DNA of 64,000 nucleotides from Paragonimus westermani. Lineage: Eukaryota; Platyhelminthes; Trematoda; Plagiorchiida; Troglotrematidae. The stretch covers positions 1 through 64,000 of the forward strand of contig QNGE01003596.1 in assembly GCA_008508345.1 (NCBI GenBank), read 5' to 3'. The position numbers and the translations under genes are program-made. The notes below the pieces were generated by a model. It had not been told where the DNA came from. It saw nothing but the letters and a program-made list of their open reading frames with translations, and did not search any database. Positions 61,866 to 64,000 of this stretch are shown here, in pieces. The stretch's first letter is position 1. Each line of letters starts with the position of its first letter.

Positions 61866-63720
61866 TTATTTACTAGCAGAATGATTAGAGTCCGTCAACT
61901 GTCCAACAGTCGTCACATCACCGTTCAACCACGTAGGCTGATGCTCACGCATTCTGCCGTCTTCTGGTGCGGACAACGTATGATACTCGATACGAGTAAA
62001 CAGTGAGTACACACAACAACTGGAAGAGCCTGGAAGTTTGTCTTTCACTTGTGACATGATAACAAGTGTTGAACGGAAACTCACGCATACTTGAGCAACA
62101 GGGTTGGTTACTTCGACTGAATTTCTGAGCTTCCTTGCGATAACTGCAGTTTTTGGGCATCTCTTGAAAAGGAAACTAATAAATACAAGTTTCATATTCA
62201 CAGAAGGTGTTTCAGATTTCCACTCTACCGTCTACATCGTTTTCCGAATGAATCACATCGGGTGGCAGTTGTGCATGACGAGCACTTCGTGTAGAAAATT
62301 TAGCTCAGCTTGTAAAGCTTCAGTGCTGCAGGTCTTTAGCGCCCCACCCGTCAAACATCGTATGAGGTTCCGCTTTTGATTTAGCGGAGCGAAACTGACC
62401 GTTCGAAGTTTGTTTTCTGTAACTTTTCGTTGAACTGAATCTTCTTTCCCTAATATGCCAAAATCCAAAACATTTAATTGGTCGTCTGATTCCCTGGTGA
62501 ATTTGATACTGCTAGGGGCTGAGTTAAAAACCACCATAACTCTGTTCACGTTAGAATTCTCATTTGCGATGCAGAAAAGTGTAACCTGTTCAATGACCAC
62601 TGACTTGATTAGTCTCCAAATTGCTCAGGAAAAAGTCAGCTCACAAGGAACCAAGAGGAGAGCCCGTTATCGTTCCATCTCTCTGTCGGTAGATTGCGTT
62701 GTTAAACAGAAACAGAACACTACTAGTGCAAAGCATCAAATCATCTCAATTCATCTTTTGGGATGCTCCTGTGTTTGTTGTTACATTCGATCAAATCGCA
62801 TAAATAGTCATTTGTATCTTGTAGATGCACAGCCGTTAATAGTGAAGCGGGTTTGGTTCTTGGTCTACCTCGATAAAATGAGACGTATCTCGGAGACCGT
62901 TTTGCTAAGTCCATCCTCATGGTTTCGAGCAAAACGACGAGTGGTTCGACCAGAGTATTCTAAGGCGAGTTACACACATCTCAAATGGGTCTCAGAGGCA
63001 AACCTACTTTGTACCCTTTGGGCAGACCGTATAACCTAGGGATTATTGCTCCAACGGGACGGACACGTTCGAACTTGGCCGTGTCAGTTATCCAAGTTTT
63101 GTTTTATTCGGCGCAATTTTTCGGATGTCGCCTTTTCAGTAGCTGGTGTCGTTTTTCTCCGTGTTCATCTTCATGAGCTTCGAAATGCCAGCGAGTATTT
63201 TATTCATTTTAGCAACGTAACCACTCATGCATTAAAACAACACCCGTTCCTTTATCCATTCTGGAGAGCATCATGTGCCCGTTCTTTTGTAACCACTTTA
63301 ATGCTGCTTGGTCAAGAGCTGTTTACTTGTGGTATGTAGTTGAGATACTGATAGCACTAGTTAACCAACGTTGACTCCAGTCTTTCTCCGTTTACAGTTG
63401 ATGATGGACCTAAGGAAGCTAGGTGATCTTACAAATTTTTACATTGAACTTCCAAATCAAGCTGGCCATTCTTACGAGGTGGAAAACAGAAATTAGGTCC
63501 TGATGGCAATGTCTTAAGCAAAATTTTGTTTAAATTCAGGGAGGAGAAGTTATGAACATATTGCTCGAGATTATCCGGAAATCTGGAGCTCAGTTTCAGC
63601 GTGTTTGACTGATTGGACAGTTCATTCATTCGGATATTCGTTCGCTTGGTCGCAATACTATTAACGCACACTCTGTAGGTCGCTTTCCAACAATTCGTCC
63701 AATACACCTTCACACTGAGA
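61866..63720 (-). mobile_element. Penelope-like element, decayed RT and endonuclease
   Basis: On the minus strand, in order: an N-terminal block (63429-63713: SRFPDNLEQYVHNFSS, LNKILLKTLPSGPNFCFPPRK), a degraded RT N-terminus, LNVLDF, FAPLNQKRNLIRCL and ELNFLHEVLV (62253-62600), then FRSTLVIMSQVKDKLPGSSS and RMREHQPTWL (61866-62201) of the linker and GIY-YIG domain. The order is that of a Penelope ORF, with many stops and shifts. It starts in the same orientation ~600 bp upstream of the element at 60540-61270. Confidence 0.83.
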
Positions 63721-64000
63721 GTTGGGTTGGATGTATTTTGAAGACTATCGATCAGGTTGTATACTGTTACTGAAGCTTGCGTATAGAATTGCTTCTCTAA
63801 AGTGTTCAGGACTCTATTTCTGAGCCTATTTGGGGTACTGAGCGGTGTCGCTTATAACTTGTTTTTTTAAATGTTTCTTTGTAGATTCCGATTTTTCCAT
63901 TGTCTTCATGACATCTAAGGCACTCAATATGTGAGCCCAATTATTCGAACCAAACATTCCACCCACTCTCCCCTTTTTTGGCTTTCAACTTAGGTCACTC
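63721..64000. other. Window end
   Basis: No feature recognised. Confidence 0.4.

Noticed and set aside
62455..63039. A 194-codon plus-strand ORF, the longest open frame
   Set aside because: It is antisense to a Penelope-like RT whose motifs are clear on the minus strand.

Overview
The window is eukaryotic: short coding blocks lie behind pyrimidine-AG acceptors and before GT donors, the introns are kilobases long, and decayed retroelements are abundant. GC looks to be in the mid-40s percent by eye. The repeat mix is RTE-like LINEs, a second LINE clade whose ORF ends in a C2H2 finger, Penelope-like elements and a tRNA-related SINE. That mix with a compact RABGAP1-type gene best fits a flatworm, probably a digenean fluke with a GC-richer genome than schistosomes. 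The host assignment is inference; no species is claimed.

One host gene is well supported. It is a plus-strand orthologue of RABGAP1/RABGAP1L (GAPCenA family), a Rab GTPase-activating protein. Eleven exons were found between 21239 and 59911. Two encode most of the N-terminal PTB/PID domain (21239-21524, 25323-25602). Three encode the conserved middle domain found in this family and in kinesins (43115-43282, 43831-44030, 44307-44476). One encodes a linker (49044-49194). Five encode the TBC catalytic domain (54422-54825, 56560-56742, 57940-58065, 58691-58834, 59741-59911). Reading phase agrees across all nine junctions between exons that are neighbours in the model. The first exon(s), the end of the PTB domain (expected between 25603 and 43114) and the C-terminal coiled coil were not found. 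The last probably lies beyond the window.

Layout: 1-21238 has no recognisable host exon. It holds LINE pieces, including a 5'-truncated minus-strand copy with a 12-bp target-site duplication (7684-8311) and a long decayed plus-strand RTE-like copy (13400-16480). The gene's introns fill 21525-59740 and hold more LINE copies, SINE copies and Penelope remnants. From 60540 to 63720 two Penelope-like remnants lie on the minus strand behind the last exon seen.

The most unusual structure is a pair of 702-bp inverted segments (41346-42047 and 47267-47968) that differ at about one base. They enclose 5.2 kb holding all three middle-domain exons. Both are 3' parts of the same decayed LINE family and share the same decay mutations, yet the homologous sequence just outside the segments is clearly divergent. 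This pattern suggests gene conversion, a recent inverted duplication or an assembly event. It could also promote inversion of the three exons. No complete, intact mobile element was found.
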